Below, in pieces: positions 1 to 9,641 of a stretch of DNA of 64,000 nt (positions are counted from its first letter, which is position 1; each line of letters opens with the position of its first letter). Source of the DNA: Actinophytocola gossypii (GTDB lineage: Bacteria > Actinomycetota > Actinomycetes > Mycobacteriales > Pseudonocardiaceae); the NCBI RefSeq assembly GCF_025165815.1, contig NZ_JAFFZE010000006.1, positions 62,001-126,000 on the forward strand, read 5' to 3'. The notes beneath the pieces were generated by a model. That model searched no databases and was not told the DNA's origin. It was given only the letters and a program-made list of their open reading frames with translations. The translations under genes were made by a program, and so were the position numbers.

Positions 1-440
1 TCTCGGATCGCGTCGGCGTCATGTACCTCGGCGGTTTGGTCGAGGAAGCCAACTCCGACCAGATCTACACCGAGCCCCTGCACCCGTACACGAAGGCGCT
101 GATGTCCGCGGTCCCGGTCCCCGACCCGGTGGTCGAGGACGTCCGCGAACGCATCCTCCTGGCCGGCGACCTCCCGTCCCCCGCGAACCCGCCGACCGGA
201 TGCCGTTTCCACACCCGTTGCCCCTGGCGCCAGGAGTCCCGCTGCGACACCGAACGCCCCGCACTCCGCGAACTCGCCCCCGGCCACAAGGTCGCCTGCC
301 ACTGGGCCGAAGACATCCGTGACGGCCGCATCCGCGCCCACGAGGTCAAACCCCAGCTGACCCAGGACGACTGGGACACCGGCGCCGACGACAACAGCCT
401 CGCCGGCCCGGCCTCCGTCACCGAAACCCTCGGCCCCTGA
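1..440 (+). CDS. Oligopeptide/dipeptide ABC transporter ATPase, C-terminal end (partial)
   Basis: Only the last ~145 residues are in the window; the frame is open from base 3 and the start lies upstream. The visible part opens with [14 protein letters not shown], the stretch that follows the switch histidine in Opp/Dpp ATPases. It continues with the family's C-terminal oligopeptide-binding region, [23 protein letters not shown] and the cysteine pattern CRFHTRCPW...C...C. In this family the subunit hydrolyses ATP on the cytoplasmic face to power peptide import. The rest of the transporter is presumably upstream. The tail after HWAEDI (~35 residues) is acidic and not conserved in the family. 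Confidence 0.9.
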   Translation, partial: SDRVGVMYLGGLVEEANSDQIYTEPLHPYTKALMSAVPVPDPVVEDVRERILLAGDLPSPANPPTGCRFHTRCPWRQESRCDTERPALRELAPGHKVACHWAEDIRDGRIRAHEVKPQLTQDDWDTGADDNSLAGPASVTETLGP

Positions 441-605
441 CGCCTGGCCGGCTGCCCTAATCTCCCTCGGAGAGTACGGTCCAGCCGCCCGCTCTGCACG
501 AGGAGGATGTCCAGTCACGCTGCTCGTGAACGACGGGCCGCAGCCGGAGTGTCGGCGCGCGACCACGATGGCGACGATGGCGTTGACGACACTGCGGGAG
601 GAATC

Positions 606-1125
606 CTGAGCACGCCGAGCAGACCGCGCAAGCCCCTCCGCCGCACGGCGTGGGGTTGCTGATCGCCGGCCTGGTCGGACTCGTGCTCGTGGTCGGCGCC
701 GGGCTGGTCGTGTCGGCGAACAGCCCGAGGCGGGGCCAGGCCACGAAGCGACCTGGCCCGCCGGGGAGACGATGACCTTGTATCCGGTTCCACTGCGGGG
801 CGACGGCGACAACGACGTGGCGCACTGCCGGCTCAGGTCCGACAACGAGCCCACCTGGCGCGACCTCGACGTGCCGGTCTGGGAACCGCGGACGCCGGAC
901 TTCTCCGGCGATGCCGTGATCAGCTGTGACCTGGCGGTCACGGTGCAGACCGGGACCGTCAGGTCGATCTCCGAGATCACCCGGCAGGGGCCGGCGATCG
1001 GCGTGCCGTTGGCCATGGCGGTGATCGGGGGCTTCCTGTTCGTCCCGCGGTTCGTTCACGCCATGGCGCACGTCTCCAACCCGCGCTGGGTCCGGCGGCT
1101 GCTGAAGCTCCCACCACCTCGCTGA
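606..1125 (+). pseudogene. Frameshifted copy of the downstream membrane protein gene
   Basis: This is a decayed tandem copy of the gene at 1205. A ribosome-binding site (GGGAGGAA, 597-604) is followed by CTG where GTG or ATG is expected. RKPLRRTAWG then reads in one frame up to ~655. The membrane helix (LLIAGLVGLVLVVGAGLVVSA) reads in a second frame, and from ~745 EATWPAGETMTLYPVPL reads in a third. From 772 to 1125 the frame stays open (PVPLRGDGDNDVAHCRL, TPDFSGDAVISCDLAVTV, second helix) and matches the intact paralog. At least two frameshifts plus the lost start suggest a true pseudogene, though sequencing errors could produce the same picture. Confidence 0.7.
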
Positions 1126-1204
1126 GCGCGGTGCGGGACTGGTCGGCCGCACCCCGGTTGCTCCAGGTTCGACCTCATCACGGTTCGTGACCTGGGGGGA
1201 ACCG

Positions 1205-1711
1205 ATGACCAGAACCGATCGCGGACGGGCGCGCAAGCCGTTGCGGCGTACCGCGTGGGGGTTGTTCCTCGGCGGGTTGCTCGGGCTGGTGCTGATGGTC
1301 GGCGCCGGATTCGTCGCGTCGGGTGGGCCGCCGGCCGGGCCGGGGTCGGAGGCGACCTGGCCCGCGGGCGAGACCGTGGCGTTCTACCGCGTGCCGCTCG
1401 CCGAGAACGGGGACCAGGGCACGACCATGTACTGCCGGCTCACACCGGACGGCGAGGAGACCAGGACCGACTACGACATCCCGGTCCACCGGCGGGTGAC
1501 CCCGGACTTCTCCGGCGACGCCACGATCACCTGCGACCAGGAGGTCACCCTCGTCACCGGTGAGACCAGGCTGACCGTGTCCGAGGTGAGCAGGGGGCCG
1601 TGGCTCACGCTCCCCCTGCTCGCCATCGTGGTGGGAGTCCTCTGCTTCTTCCCGCGCTTCCTGCTCGGCTGGAGCAGGCTGGCGAACGGCAGGTCCCCGT
1701 TCGGTCCCTGA
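1205..1711 (+). CDS. Hypothetical two-helix membrane protein with extracytoplasmic domain
   Basis: About 168 residues. The start at 1205 is chosen over 1187 because GGGGGGA sits just upstream of it. A basic N-terminus (RKPLRRTAWG) leads into one hydrophobic helix (~20-42), then a ~85-residue domain with two cysteines (YCRL, ITCDQ) that could form a disulfide outside the cell, then a second helix (~130-150) and a short basic tail. I do not recognise the family. A frameshifted copy lies immediately upstream. It converges on leuA with one base between the two stop codons and no visible terminator. Confidence 0.75.
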   Translation: MTRTDRGRARKPLRRTAWGLFLGGLLGLVLMVGAGFVASGGPPAGPGSEATWPAGETVAFYRVPLAENGDQGTTMYCRLTPDGEETRTDYDIPVHRRVTPDFSGDATITCDQEVTLVTGETRLTVSEVSRGPWLTLPLLAIVVGVLCFFPRFLLGWSRLANGRSPFGP

Positions 1712-1712
1712 C

Positions 1713-3575
<1,863 letters not shown>

Positions 3576-3617
3576 TCAGGCCCCGTCGCGGCAACGAAGG
3601 AGGAGAGCACGCGCCAC
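3576..3617 (-). CDS. leuL: Leucine leader peptide of leuA
   Basis: A 13-codon frame reading MARALLLRCRDGA with three consecutive leucine codons (CTC CTC CTT). A TAGGCT -10 box at 3625-3630 lies seven bases before its GTG, so the transcript is probably leaderless and starts at this codon. The peptide ends 75 bases before leuA, with a GC-rich hairpin between. Leucine starvation would stall the ribosome on the leucine codons and change leader folding. Such leaders are established for leuA in other actinomycetes; the assignment here rests on position and codon content. Confidence 0.65.
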   Translation of the reverse strand: MARALLLRCRDGA

Positions 3618-3624
3618 GGCCGTC

Positions 3625-3630
3625 AGCCTA
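3625..3630 (-). promoter_or_regulatory. -10 box of the leuL-leuA transcript
   Basis: TAGGCT on the minus strand, seven bases before the leader peptide GTG at 3617. No clear -35 hexamer is visible, which is common in actinobacteria. Confidence 0.5.
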
Positions 3631-3743
3631 GCCACCGCGACCCCGGGCGGCGAAACCCCGGTCCCACATTCTGGGCCGAACGGCGTAGCGAGGTTGCTCC
3701 CACGCGCCGTTTCGCCCAGAACGGCGACGGGCATTCCTTTCCC

Positions 3744-4046
3744 ATGACTACTCGTAGTAGGTGGGCCGTCAGCAGTGGCCGCGGCACAGCGGCGCGAGTC
3801 ATCACCGGTATCGGCGCCCTGTTCGCGCTGATCGAGGTCGTCTACATCCTGTTGCACCTCTTCGGCGCCAACCAGGCGAACCAGTTCTTCCAGTTCGTCA
3901 GGTCGCTGGCCGAGCCACTCGCGCTGTTCTTCCCCGGCCTGTTCCCGATGGCCAACAACAACCTCGAGATCATCGTGAACTACGGCCTCGCCGCCGTGTT
4001 CTGGATCGTCGTCGCCGGCCTGATCGCGCGGCTCGTTTCCCGCTGA
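3744..4046 (+). CDS. Small two-helix membrane protein
   Basis: About 100 residues. An open frame extends upstream to 3528, but that part would read through the leuA promoter and leader; ATG 3744 is the sensible start. There are two hydrophobic helices: VITGIGALFALIEVVYILLH near the N-terminus and IIVNYGLAAVFWIVVAGLIA at the C-terminus. Between them lies AEPLALFFPGLFPMANNNLE. It is clearly related to the next gene (shared pattern AN..N, A.PLAL.F..LF, VN.GLAA.FW, RL). The layout resembles YggT-like small membrane proteins, but I do not assign a family. Confidence 0.75.
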   Translation: MTTRSRWAVSSGRGTAARVITGIGALFALIEVVYILLHLFGANQANQFFQFVRSLAEPLALFFPGLFPMANNNLEIIVNYGLAAVFWIVVAGLIARLVSR

Positions 4047-4071
4047 GCCGATCTCGTGCCACACTCCCGCC

Positions 4072-4365
4072 ATGGCCGCACGTGACACCGTGGTGGGAGT
4101 CGTGGCCGGGGTGGTCCGCTGGGTCGGGCTGGTCCTGGCGCTGACCCTGGTCATCCACGTACTGCTCACCGTAGGCCAGGCCAACCCGGACAACGGGATC
4201 ACGACCTTCTTCGCCGAGGCCGCCGACCCACTGGCACTCGCGTTCCGGAACCTGTTCACACCGGAGAACGCCGAACTGCGCGTCCTGGTCAACTTCGGCC
4301 TGGCGGCACTGTTCTGGCTGATCGTCTCCAGCGTCCTGTCCCGGCTGATCCGCCGGCTCGGCTAG
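4072..4365 (+). CDS. Small two-helix membrane protein, paralog of the preceding gene
   Basis: 97 residues, 25 bases after its paralog, probably co-transcribed. Helix 1 is VVRWVGLVLALTLVIHVLLT and helix 2 is LVNFGLAALFWLIVSSVLS, linked by AEAADPLALAFRNLFTPENAE. Compared with its partner, the conserved positions sit at the helix borders and the PLAL.F..LF loop, which suggests a shared structural role or a heterodimer (inference). Its stop overlaps the end of the convergent nitroreductase gene by four bases. Confidence 0.75.
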   Translation: MAARDTVVGVVAGVVRWVGLVLALTLVIHVLLTVGQANPDNGITTFFAEAADPLALAFRNLFTPENAELRVLVNFGLAALFWLIVSSVLSRLIRRLG

Positions 4366-4955
4366 AACGCGGGGGAGCCCCACTCACCGGCGAACGCGAT
4401 CTCCGACAGCGGGAGCCGCCGGCGCGGGGCCAGCTCGCGCTCCCGGCGGTCGTCGTCGAGGAGGTCGGGTGAGCCGGGGGTGCCGATGGCGATCACGACC
4501 AGGGGCCGGACGTTCTCCGGCAGCGAGAGGACCAGCTTCGCGCCGTCCTTGTTGAACCCGCCCATCTGGTGCGCGACCACGCCCTCGGCCACGGCCTGCA
4601 GCACCAGGTTCTCCGTGGCCAGGCCGACGCCGTACTCGGCCGACGGCAGCGGACCCTTCTCGTTCTCGGTGACCACGCAGCCGAGCACCAGCACCGCCGC
4701 CGCCGACGCCCACTCGCGGTTCCTCGGCGACAGCAGGTCCAGCAGCCGCCCGTAGGTCTCGTCGCCGCGCCGGCCGATCAGGTACCGGGCCGGCTGCGTG
4801 TTGCCGTGCGACGGCGCCCACCGCGCGGCCTCCAGCATCGCCCGCAGCGCCGGCTCGCCGACCTGCCCGTCCGGGTCGAGCGCGCGCGGGCTCCACCGCG
4901 TCCGGATCAGCTCGTGCACCGGGACACTGGTCCGGGCGGACTTGTCGGGCTCCAT
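4362..4955 (-). CDS. Nitroreductase family FMN oxidoreductase
   Basis: 197 residues from ATG 4955. Family features: ELIRTRWSPRALDPD near the N-terminus (the FMN-phosphate binding R-S-.R pattern), AARWAPSHGNTQPARYLI (~45-65), and the C-terminal PLVVIAIGTPGSPDLLDDDRR. Members reduce nitro compounds or other electron-poor substrates with NAD(P)H; the substrate cannot be read from sequence. Its ATG overlaps the stop of the upstream mannosyltransferase gene (TGATG), so translation is probably coupled. Confidence 0.85.
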   Translation of the reverse strand: MEPDKSARTSVPVHELIRTRWSPRALDPDGQVGEPALRAMLEAARWAPSHGNTQPARYLIGRRGDETYGRLLDLLSPRNREWASAAAVLVLGCVVTENEKGPLPSAEYGVGLATENLVLQAVAEGVVAHQMGGFNKDGAKLVLSLPENVRPLVVIAIGTPGSPDLLDDDRRERELAPRRRLPLSEIAFAGEWGSPAF

Positions 4956-6199
4956 CAGATCGCGTACCCCCATGAGGTGATCGAGTAGGCCCCGAACCAG
5001 GAGCCGGCGACGACCAGCGCGCACAGCGTGAGCACCGCCGTCGATGGTTTCCGTTTCGCCAGGGCCGTGGCCACCGGGATGAGCAGGGTGAACGCCGGCA
5101 CCATCAGCCGCGCCTTGGAGTTCATCAGGCCGTTCGAGCCGAGGTCCATCACCAGCACCCCGGCCGCGTACACCATCAGCGGCCACTCGACCCGCCGTTT
5201 GAACCCGACCACCAGCAGCACCAGCGCCACCACGATCAGCCCGACCGTGGTCACCTCGAGCACCGACCGCGCGTCGGCCAGCGCCTCCAGGCTGAACGTC
5301 ACCGTCGCCACGCCGCCGTCGAAACCGGTGCCCCAGCCGCGTTCCTGCAGGCCGAACCAGCCGTTCCACTCGCCGGTCCGCACCCCGACCCAGGCCAGGT
5401 AGCCGAGCAGCCCGACCGGCGCGATCACGCCGCCGACCCACGGCCGCCACCCGTCCCGCCGCCGCACCACGGCCACGATGACCGCGAGCCCGACCGCCAG
5501 CACCAGCGCGGCGCCGGTGGAACGCACCAGCCCGGCCGCGGCACAGCACACGCCGGCCAGCACCCACCGCCGCTCCAGCACCCCGACCAGCGACCACGCC
5601 GCCAGCGCGCAGAACATCGCCTCGGAGTACGCCATCACCAGCACGATCGACATCGGCGACGCCGCGAACAGCGCCACCAGGATCAGCCCGGTCCTCGGCG
5701 AGCCGCCCCGGATGTGCCGGCCGAGCCGCGCGAGCGCGTACGCGCACGCCACCCCGAACGCGATCGTCACCGTGAACGCCGCGGTCACCAGGCCGATCCC
5801 GCCGTCGCCGTCGATGGCGGCGAACCAGCGGACGACCATCGGGTAGCCGGGGAAGAACGCCAGCGGGGTCTCCGCGGAGCGGTTGCCGAACGCGTCGACC
5901 AGGCCGGCCGGCACGCCCTCGTACCCGCTCTCGGCGATCGCCAGGAACCACTGCCCGTCCCAGGACCGCAGCGCCTCGGTGACCGACCGGCCGGTGGCCG
6001 CGGCCATCCAGGTCAGCACCAGCAGCCCGAACTCGCGGATCCCCAGGAAGATCAGCGCCGGCGCGAGCAGCGTCCAGATCCGCCGTGCCGGCCACCGAGC
6101 ACGAACGGTGTCGATCAGGCGACGCTCGGTCACCCGGGGTGGCGCGGTCTCGGTGTCGGCGCCCGTCACATCCGTCGCAGACACCCCGATCCTTCCCAC
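4955..6199 (-). CDS. PIG-V-like membrane mannosyltransferase
   Basis: About 414 residues with roughly ten hydrophobic segments. The motif WDGQWFLAIAESGY (~80) followed by FFPGYPMVVRWF (~115) is typical of the GT-C/PIG-V group, which uses polyprenyl-phosphate mannose on the outer face of the membrane. The aspartate in WDG is the expected catalytic residue. A late motif NSKARLMVPAFTLLIPVA also fits. Likely role is envelope glycan or glycoprotein mannosylation (inference). The first ~30 residues are hydrophilic, and a later start is possible. Confidence 0.8.
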   Translation of the reverse strand: MGRIGVSATDVTGADTETAPPRVTERRLIDTVRARWPARRIWTLLAPALIFLGIREFGLLVLTWMAAATGRSVTEALRSWDGQWFLAIAESGYEGVPAGLVDAFGNRSAETPLAFFPGYPMVVRWFAAIDGDGGIGLVTAAFTVTIAFGVACAYALARLGRHIRGGSPRTGLILVALFAASPMSIVLVMAYSEAMFCALAAWSLVGVLERRWVLAGVCCAAAGLVRSTGAALVLAVGLAVIVAVVRRRDGWRPWVGGVIAPVGLLGYLAWVGVRTGEWNGWFGLQERGWGTGFDGGVATVTFSLEALADARSVLEVTTVGLIVVALVLLVVGFKRRVEWPLMVYAAGVLVMDLGSNGLMNSKARLMVPAFTLLIPVATALAKRKPSTAVLTLCALVVAGSWFGAYSITSWGYAI

Positions 6200-6304
6200 G
6201 TCACATCTGCCCGGCGGCTACAGCTTAGGGAGGTGGTCCAATCGGCCGGCGTACTCCCACGTCACGTGCGGAAACCGGGCCCGAATCCAAGATCTCCGCA
6301 CGTG
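6194..6304. repeat. 11-bp direct repeats and a 10-bp inverted repeat upstream of lysC
   Basis: TCCCACGTCAC occurs at 6194-6204 and again at 6255-6265. Overlapping the second copy, CACGTGCGGA (6263-6272) pairs perfectly with TCCGCACGTG (6295-6304). The elements fill the space between the mannosyltransferase and lysC, and the first copy overlaps the mannosyltransferase start. They could be regulator sites or a terminator-like hairpin; nothing identifies the factor. Confidence 0.5.
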
Positions 6305-6385
6305 GCGGGGGCCACACGAAGGACGGAATCGATTCGCCGACTCGACTAGGCTCGGCTATCGGTCGCTTCGAGGAGGTTTCGGACA

Positions 6386-7651
6386 GTGGCGCTCGTGGTC
6401 CAGAAGTACGGCGGTTCATCGCTGGAGAACGCGGACCGGATCAAGCGGGTCGCCGAGCGGATCGTCGCCACCCGCAAGGCGGGCAACGACGTGGTGGTGG
6501 TGTGCTCGGCGATGGGGGATACCACCGACGAGTTGCTCGATCTCGCCCAACGGGTGAACCCGGTGCCCCCGGAGCGGGAGATGGACATGCTGCTCACCGC
6601 CGGTGAGCGCATTTCCAACTCGCTGGTGGCCATGGCGATCAGTGCGCTCGGCGCCGAGGCGGTGTCGTTCACCGGGTCGCAGGCCGGGGTGATCACCGAC
6701 TCCACGCACGGCAAGGCGCGGATCATCGACGTGACGCCCGGCCGCGTGCGGCAGGCGCTGGACGACGGGTACATCTGCCTGGTCGCCGGGTTCCAGGGCG
6801 TCAGCCAGGACACCAAGGACATCACCACGCTCGGCCGGGGCGGCTCGGACACCACCGCCGTAGCGCTGGCGGCCGCGCTGAACGCGGACGTGTGTGAGAT
6901 CTACACGGACGTGGACGGCGTCTACACCGCGGATCCACGGATCGTGACCGACGCGCGGCGGCTCGACCGGGTGCCCTACGAGGAGATGCTCGAGCTGGCG
7001 GCCTCCGGCGCGAAGGTGCTGATGCTGCGCTGTGTCGAGTACGCCCGCCGCTACGGCGTCACCATCCATGTCCGCTCGTCGTACACCAACAAGCCGGGCA
7101 CGATCGTCACCGGCTCAGTGGAGGACCTTTCCGTGGAACAGGCAATGATCACCGGCGTCGCACACGACCGGTCCGAGGCCAAGGTCACCGTCACCGGCGT
7201 GCCCGACAAGGCGGGCGTCGCGGCCCGGATCTTCCGCGTGGTGGCCGACGCGGAGATCGACATCGACATGGTGCTGCAGAACGTGTCCAGCACGATGTCC
7301 GGGCGCACCGACATCACGTTCACCCTGTCGAAGGACAACGGGCCGACCGCGGTGTCCTCGCTGGAGAAGATCAAGGACGAGCTGGGCTTCACGTCCGTGC
7401 TCTACGACGACCACGTCGGCAAGGTGTCGCTGGTCGGCGCCGGCATGCGCTCGCACCCCGGCGTCACGGCGTCGTTCTGCGAGGCGCTGGCCAGGGCCGG
7501 GGTGAACATCGAGATCATCAACACCTCGGAGATCCGGATCTCGGTGCTGATCCGCGACACCGAGCTGGACGAGGCGGTCCGCGCGATCCACGAGGCGTTC
7601 GACCTCGGCGGCGACGAGATCGCCACGGTGTACGCGGGGAGTGGTCGCTGA
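6386..7651 (+). CDS. lysC: Aspartate kinase (alpha subunit)
   Basis: 421 residues from GTG 6386, with AGGAGG at 6371-6376. It phosphorylates aspartate, opening lysine, threonine, methionine and diaminopimelate synthesis. The N-terminal kinase domain begins KYGGSS (7-12) and holds [21 protein letters not shown] (~130-160). The C-terminal ~160 residues carry the tandem ACT domains that bind lysine and threonine. Length matches the alpha2beta2 actinobacterial enzymes. The asd start overlaps its stop (TGATG). A TAGGCT at 6347-6352 is a possible -10, leaving a short leader; no lysine riboswitch is visible. Confidence 0.97.
   Translation: MALVVQKYGGSSLENADRIKRVAERIVATRKAGNDVVVVCSAMGDTTDELLDLAQRVNPVPPEREMDMLLTAGERISNSLVAMAISALGAEAVSFTGSQAGVITDSTHGKARIIDVTPGRVRQALDDGYICLVAGFQGVSQDTKDITTLGRGGSDTTAVALAAALNADVCEIYTDVDGVYTADPRIVTDARRLDRVPYEEMLELAASGAKVLMLRCVEYARRYGVTIHVRSSYTNKPGTIVTGSVEDLSVEQAMITGVAHDRSEAKVTVTGVPDKAGVAARIFRVVADAEIDIDMVLQNVSSTMSGRTDITFTLSKDNGPTAVSSLEKIKDELGFTSVLYDDHVGKVSLVGAGMRSHPGVTASFCEALARAGVNIEIINTSEIRISVLIRDTELDEAVRAIHEAFDLGGDEIATVYAGSGR
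7133..7651 (+). CDS. lysC: Internal in-frame start: aspartate kinase beta subunit
   Basis: GTG at 7133 is codon 250 of lysC, and GGAGG at 7120-7124 is placed eight bases before it. The ~172-residue product would contain only the ACT regulatory domains. In Corynebacterium glutamicum the separate beta subunit likewise starts inside lysC near codon 250 and joins an alpha2beta2 complex. The matching position and ribosome-binding site make the same arrangement likely here. Confidence 0.7.
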   Translation: MEQAMITGVAHDRSEAKVTVTGVPDKAGVAARIFRVVADAEIDIDMVLQNVSSTMSGRTDITFTLSKDNGPTAVSSLEKIKDELGFTSVLYDDHVGKVSLVGAGMRSHPGVTASFCEALARAGVNIEIINTSEIRISVLIRDTELDEAVRAIHEAFDLGGDEIATVYAGSGR

Positions 7652-8709
7652 TGGCTCCCACGCTCGCGCTGGTCGGCGCCACCGGTGCCGTCGGCTCCGT
7701 GATGATCGACATCCTGAACGCGCGCCCGGAGTGGCCGTGGGGCGAGGTGCGGCTGATCGCGTCCCCGCGCTCGGCCGGCAAGAAGCTGACCGTCCGCGGC
7801 GAGGAGCTGACCGTCCAGGCGCTCGCCCCCGAGGTCTTCGACGGCGTCGACGTGGCGATGTTCGACGTTCCGGACGAGGTGTCCGCCGAGTGGGGGCCGA
7901 TCGCGGCCTCCCGGGGCGCGGTCGTGGTCGACAACTCCGGCGCGTTCCGGATGGACGACGACGTGCCGCTGGTCGTACCCGAGTGCAACCTGGACAAGAT
8001 CGCCGACCGCCCGCGCGGGATCATCGCGAACCCCAACTGCACGACCCTGTCGATGATGGCCGCGCTCGGCGCGCTGCACCGCACGTTCGGGCTGCGTGAG
8101 CTGGTCGTGGCGTCGTACCAGGCGGTGTCGGGTGCCGGCGTGGCCGGCGTCGAGCGGTTGTACGCGGAGCTGGCCGCGGTGGTCGGCAAGGGCGTCGGCG
8201 TGCGCGCCGGTGACGTCCGGGAGGCGCTGGAGGCCGCCGGGCTGCCGCTGGCGGACTCGCCGTTCCCGGCGCCGCTGGCGCTGAACGTGGTCCCGTCGGC
8301 CGGCTCGTACAAGGGCGACGGCTGGTTCTCCGAGGAGCTGAAGGTCCGCAACGAGTCGCGCAAGATCCTGGGCATCCCGGACCTGAAGGTGTCCGCGACC
8401 TGCGTGCGGGTCCCGGTGGTGACCACGCACTCGCTGGCCGTGCACGCCACGTTCGAGCAGCCGGTGACCGTGGAGCGCGCGCACGAGCTGTTCGCCGCCC
8501 AGCCGTCGGTGACGCTGGTCGACGACCCGTCGAACGGCGTGTTCCCGACGCCGGCGGACGTCGTCGGCGGCGACCCCACGTACGTCGGCCGGATCCGCCA
8601 GGCGCTGGACTTCCCGAACACGCTGGACTTCTTCGTGTGCGGGGACAACCTGCGCAAGGGCGCGGCGCTGAACACGTACGAGATCGCGGAGGCCCTCGCC
8701 AAGCGGTGA
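7651..8709 (+). CDS. asd: Aspartate-semialdehyde dehydrogenase
   Basis: 352 residues. It reduces aspartyl phosphate to aspartate semialdehyde with NADPH, directly after LysC in the pathway. The N-terminal dinucleotide fold shows [10 protein letters not shown] (~9-18), and the catalytic cysteine lies in NPNCTT (Cys130). SYQAVSGAG follows at ~155. The start overlaps the lysC stop (TGATG), so the two enzymes are coupled in one operon, as in mycobacteria and corynebacteria. Confidence 0.97.
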   Translation: MAPTLALVGATGAVGSVMIDILNARPEWPWGEVRLIASPRSAGKKLTVRGEELTVQALAPEVFDGVDVAMFDVPDEVSAEWGPIAASRGAVVVDNSGAFRMDDDVPLVVPECNLDKIADRPRGIIANPNCTTLSMMAALGALHRTFGLRELVVASYQAVSGAGVAGVERLYAELAAVVGKGVGVRAGDVREALEAAGLPLADSPFPAPLALNVVPSAGSYKGDGWFSEELKVRNESRKILGIPDLKVSATCVRVPVVTTHSLAVHATFEQPVTVERAHELFAAQPSVTLVDDPSNGVFPTPADVVGGDPTYVGRIRQALDFPNTLDFFVCGDNLRKGAALNTYEIAEALAKR

Positions 8710-8761
8710 CCCGACGTTCGTCGCTGTATCGGAGTGGGTACACCCCGTTACAGTCGATCGT

Positions 8762-9529
8762 GTGACTCGTCGAACACTGTCGCTCACGTTCCGTGCCGTA
8801 CTGGGTGCCGTAGCGCTGACGGTGCTCGTGCCCGGCGTCGCCCACGCCGAACCGCCCACCGCGCTGCCGGCGAGCTTCGCCGAGGCCGACGGCCGGTGGC
8901 AGCCGGCGTTCGACTACGACGGCGACGGCTGCTACCCGACCCCCGCGATCGGCCAGGACGGCACGCTCAACCCGGGCCTGAACAACTCGGGTGCGCTGAA
9001 CGGCAACTGCCACGACCAGTCGGACCTGGACAACACGAACTCGTACTCCCGGTCCAAGTGCGACGCCGGTTGGTGCGCGTACCTGTACGACCTGTACTTC
9101 GAGAAGGACCAGGCCGTGCCGGGCATCGACTGCTGCGGCCACCGGCACGACATCGAGCACGTCGTCGTGTGGGTGAACCAGACCAGCGACACGGCGGAGT
9201 ACGTCTCGGTGTCCGCGCACGGCGACTACGCCACGTACCCCCGGTCGGAGGTCGGCTGGGAGGGCACGCACGCGAAGGTCGTCTACCACAAGGACGGGTG
9301 GAGCACGCACTGCTTCCGCATCGCCGGCAAGGACGAGCAGCCGGAGAACCACTACGGCACCTGGCAGTACCCCGACCTGGTGAGCTGGGACCACTACCCG
9401 GCCGGCATCCGCGCCACCCTCGTCGCCGCCGACTTCGGCAGCGCCAGCCTGGCCATCAAGGACGGCGCGTTCGAGGACAACCTCCGCAAGGCCAAGCCTG
9501 ACGCCATCCCGTTCGACCCGTTCGCGTGA
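8762..9529 (+). CDS. Secreted NLP-like (NPP1 family) protein
   Basis: 255 residues with a signal peptide ending VAHA at ~29. The key motif is GHRHDIEH (from residue 126), a close match to the GHRHDWE heptapeptide of necrosis- and ethylene-inducing peptide 1-like proteins; the tryptophan is isoleucine here. Ten or more cysteines (GCYPTP, NCHD, KCDAGWC, DCC, HCFR) suggest disulfides. NLPs are known as plant-active cytolysins and also occur in actinomycetes, where their role is unclear. A TACAGT at 8749-8754 lies seven bases before GTG 8762, so the mRNA is probably leaderless. Confidence 0.85.
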   Translation: MTRRTLSLTFRAVLGAVALTVLVPGVAHAEPPTALPASFAEADGRWQPAFDYDGDGCYPTPAIGQDGTLNPGLNNSGALNGNCHDQSDLDNTNSYSRSKCDAGWCAYLYDLYFEKDQAVPGIDCCGHRHDIEHVVVWVNQTSDTAEYVSVSAHGDYATYPRSEVGWEGTHAKVVYHKDGWSTHCFRIAGKDEQPENHYGTWQYPDLVSWDHYPAGIRATLVAADFGSASLAIKDGAFEDNLRKAKPDAIPFDPFA

Positions 9530-9541
9530 GGGTTGTGAACA

Positions 9542-9563
9542 TGTGGACACTCCCTGTGGACAA
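9542..9563 (-). other. Pair of DnaA-box-like 9-mers
   Basis: TGTGGACAC (9542-9550) and TGTGGACAA (9555-9563) are complements of GTGTCCACA and TTGTCCACA. The second is the perfect actinomycete DnaA box. They are 13 bp apart, in an intergenic stretch upstream of the gene at 9642. They could titrate DnaA or mark DnaA control of that gene. Confidence 0.4.
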
Positions 9564-9641
9564 CTTGCGAACGGCAACCGAGGTAACGAACCGGCCGGGT
9601 GCGCGACTTCCCAGGCGAGATCGCCGCTCAGGAGGACCGCC

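Noticed and set aside
6300-6385. Lysine riboswitch before lysC
   Set aside because: The space after the likely -10 is under 30 bases, too short for the element, and no matching helices were seen.
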